This document shows, one piece after another, positions 62,601 through 64,000 of a stretch of 64,000 nucleotides of DNA (positions are counted from its first letter, which is position 1; every line of letters starts with the position of its first letter). The position numbers and the translations under genes were made by a program. Location: assembly GCA_026075535.2 (NCBI GenBank), contig AP026541.1, positions 5,890,001 to 5,954,000 on the forward strand, written 5' to 3'. The notes under the pieces were generated by a model that saw nothing but the letters and a program-made list of their open reading frames with translations, was not told where the DNA came from and ran no database searches. The DNA is from Tricholoma matsutake. Lineage: Eukaryota > Basidiomycota > Agaricomycetes > Agaricales > Tricholomataceae.

Positions 62601-64000
62601 GCCGCTCCTTGACTTGTTACAACCACCATAAACAGTGGTAAACACTCCTGCTCGATGTTGGTAGCAATGTCGAGACTCCAATTTCTGTCCGATTTTCGAT
62701 CGGATTTCACCATCACGAAGGCTCTCGGCGTCTCCAGGCCTACCCTGATTTGCTAAGAGATCCGTCCATCCGATCTCCGTGGATGCCCCAGTCATTGTTT
62801 TTGACAATGGCTGCTATTCGTCTCGTTCTCCTGGGCTTCGAGGATCCTGACTAGGTGAGTGTTGTCTATGAAAGAGTAGTCTAGGTCCCTCTGGGGGCTT
62901 AGAGTGGGTGTGGGATGCCTGCTTCAACGCTCGCCCAAGTCGTCACACTCGTCTAGGTGGGGGAGGTCTGGCTTAGGGAGGAGGAACATTATCACTGGAC
63001 TGCTGGTCGTCTGGGAGGCTTCCAGCCTCCATGCTCTGTGAGTTTCTATTACTAGAGACATGCTACACTGACTACCCGCTGGAATACACCATCGTTAAAA
63101 GGGGCCGGGCGATGGTGCCCCCTAGCGGCTAGGCCTACACCTTGGTGGCCGCTTCTCACCACTATCCCTCTACCTCCGGTGCTCACTCCTCTGGGGTGTT
63201 ATGACCCGGGTTCAATCTTCTCCCACCAGGCTACAGGATGTGCGGCCTGTTCCCCCCTCGGAGCATTCGGAGGCAGTATTGGGTGGACCCAGAATAGAGA
63301 TAAGGGATCACCCGTTATCGATGGCACGCTACGTATTTCGATTTTTACCATCATCTACAAGCATTAACTTCCTCTCAATGCCGAACTAGAGACCAAACAC
63401 CACGTTGGGGTCTACACAACCCCTCCCTGATTACGGGCAACATCTATGACGATGGCGTCCAAGACTACGACACCCAGTACGATCACGACGATCCGGGTGT
63501 AGCTACTGCCCTACGGGCAGTTAGAGATCTATGGGCTGGAGAGGACCTCTCCAACCCTGAGGATGACGAGGACTCTCTTGCTATGCAAGAGGCCCTCAAT
63601 TACGCCGAGAGCAGCCCCAAGCTGGCCTCGAGGCAAACGATCGACCATGTGCTGTGGGCGCAGGACGTCCATGTCGCACATAAACGATGGACTCGCAGTC
63701 TCGAACGCGAGGACATGTACACTCAGGAGCTCGGCATTGCTGAGCTCTTCTATCCGGAGGCATCCCCTGCCCCGTTACCGCCTTTGCCCCCCATCCCTGA
63801 GCTGGTGGAGGACGAAGTGCCGTTATCTGTGAATGAGAGGCTGGAAATCGAAGCCACCTCTCATCCCATGCTACACCAACTCGACGCGATGACCATGTTC
63901 GTTGGTACCGTCCGTACATCTGCCGTTCCCCCTGCAGAGAGGAACGCATGGCGCCAAATGGCCTGGGAGTTATTCACGACCACCTGGCGACTGTCTGAGA
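62600..64000 (+). mobile_element. Sat-B copy SB11 (subfamily II), 3' end outside window
   Basis: 5' terminus GCCGCTCCTTGACTTG at 62601, three-hairpin leader, 5' UTR and most of the ORF, running off the window. Inserted in LA8 RT. The second target copy should lie beyond 64000. Confidence 0.92.
63378..64000 (+). pseudogene. Sat-B ORF with start-region deletion (SB11)
   Basis: ATG 63378 is followed by TAG at codon 4 (63387-63389) because about 8 nt of the usual ATGCCTAAACGGCGAACT start are missing, which shifts the frame. Downstream the normal protein is readable (DEDSLAMQEALNYAESSPKL, QELGIAELFYPE, ERNAWRQMAWELFTTTWRLSE) to the window edge. Probably non-coding unless an internal ATG is used. 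Confidence 0.82.

Noticed and set aside
1..64000. Bacterial-type operons, CRISPR or phage systems
   Set aside because: Nothing supports them; poly(A) tails, 13-bp target duplications, gypsy chromodomain and LINE ORFs show a eukaryotic repeat region.

Overview
Provisional family names used here: LINE-A (autonomous non-LTR retrotransposon, copies LA1-LA9) and Sat-B (a shorter RT-less element, copies SB1-SB11). The window is eukaryotic and made almost wholly of transposable elements. I see no host gene, tRNA, rRNA or CRISPR array. The two Ty3/gypsy elements resemble those of mushroom-forming and related basidiomycetes, so a basidiomycete fungus is the best guess. That is inference from family resemblance only.

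LINE-A is about 6.5 kb. It has ORF1 (about 640 aa, three C-terminal zinc knuckles), then a TAA stop directly abutting the ATG of ORF2 in the same frame. ORF2 is 1289 aa: AP-type endonuclease, reverse transcriptase with YVDD, RNase H and a C-terminal Cys/His motif. A 3' UTR of about 0.5 kb and a poly(A) follow. Sat-B is about 2.1-2.25 kb. It has a long structured 5' UTR, one ORF of 269-279 aa unlike any family I recognise, a hairpin-rich 3' UTR and a poly(A). Sat-B has no reverse transcriptase, but its 5' terminus and its last 50 or so bases closely resemble those of LINE-A. It therefore looks like a protein-coding satellite mobilised by LINE-A.

Layout. 1-12.8 kb: Sat-B copies, a 5' fragment of LINE-A and two decayed gypsy elements, the second with a chromodomain and a 3' LTR; target duplications do not match up here. 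12.8-64 kb: one Russian-doll nest that can be resolved almost completely from matching target-site duplications of about 13 bp. LA2 holds LA3. LA3 holds SB4 and LA8. SB4 holds LA4. LA4 holds LA5 (with LA6 and SB7 inside it), SB6 and SB5 (with LA7 inside it). LA8 holds SB8 (with LA9, then SB9, then SB10 inside it) and SB11.

The halves of LA4, LA5 and SB5 now lie in opposite orientations, and the target duplications of LA6 and LA7 are exchanged. This is what one inversion between the two oppositely oriented LINE copies (arms 19251-23918 and 35185-39858) would produce. A misassembly at these near-identical arms would look the same.

Intact reading frames: LINE-A ORF2 at 19791-23660 and 56164-60033, and Sat-B ORFs at 8303-9142, 15517-16335, 32358-33167 and 43550-44383. 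Most other copies are broken by nested insertion or by CGA-to-TGA nonsense changes, a CpG-decay pattern.
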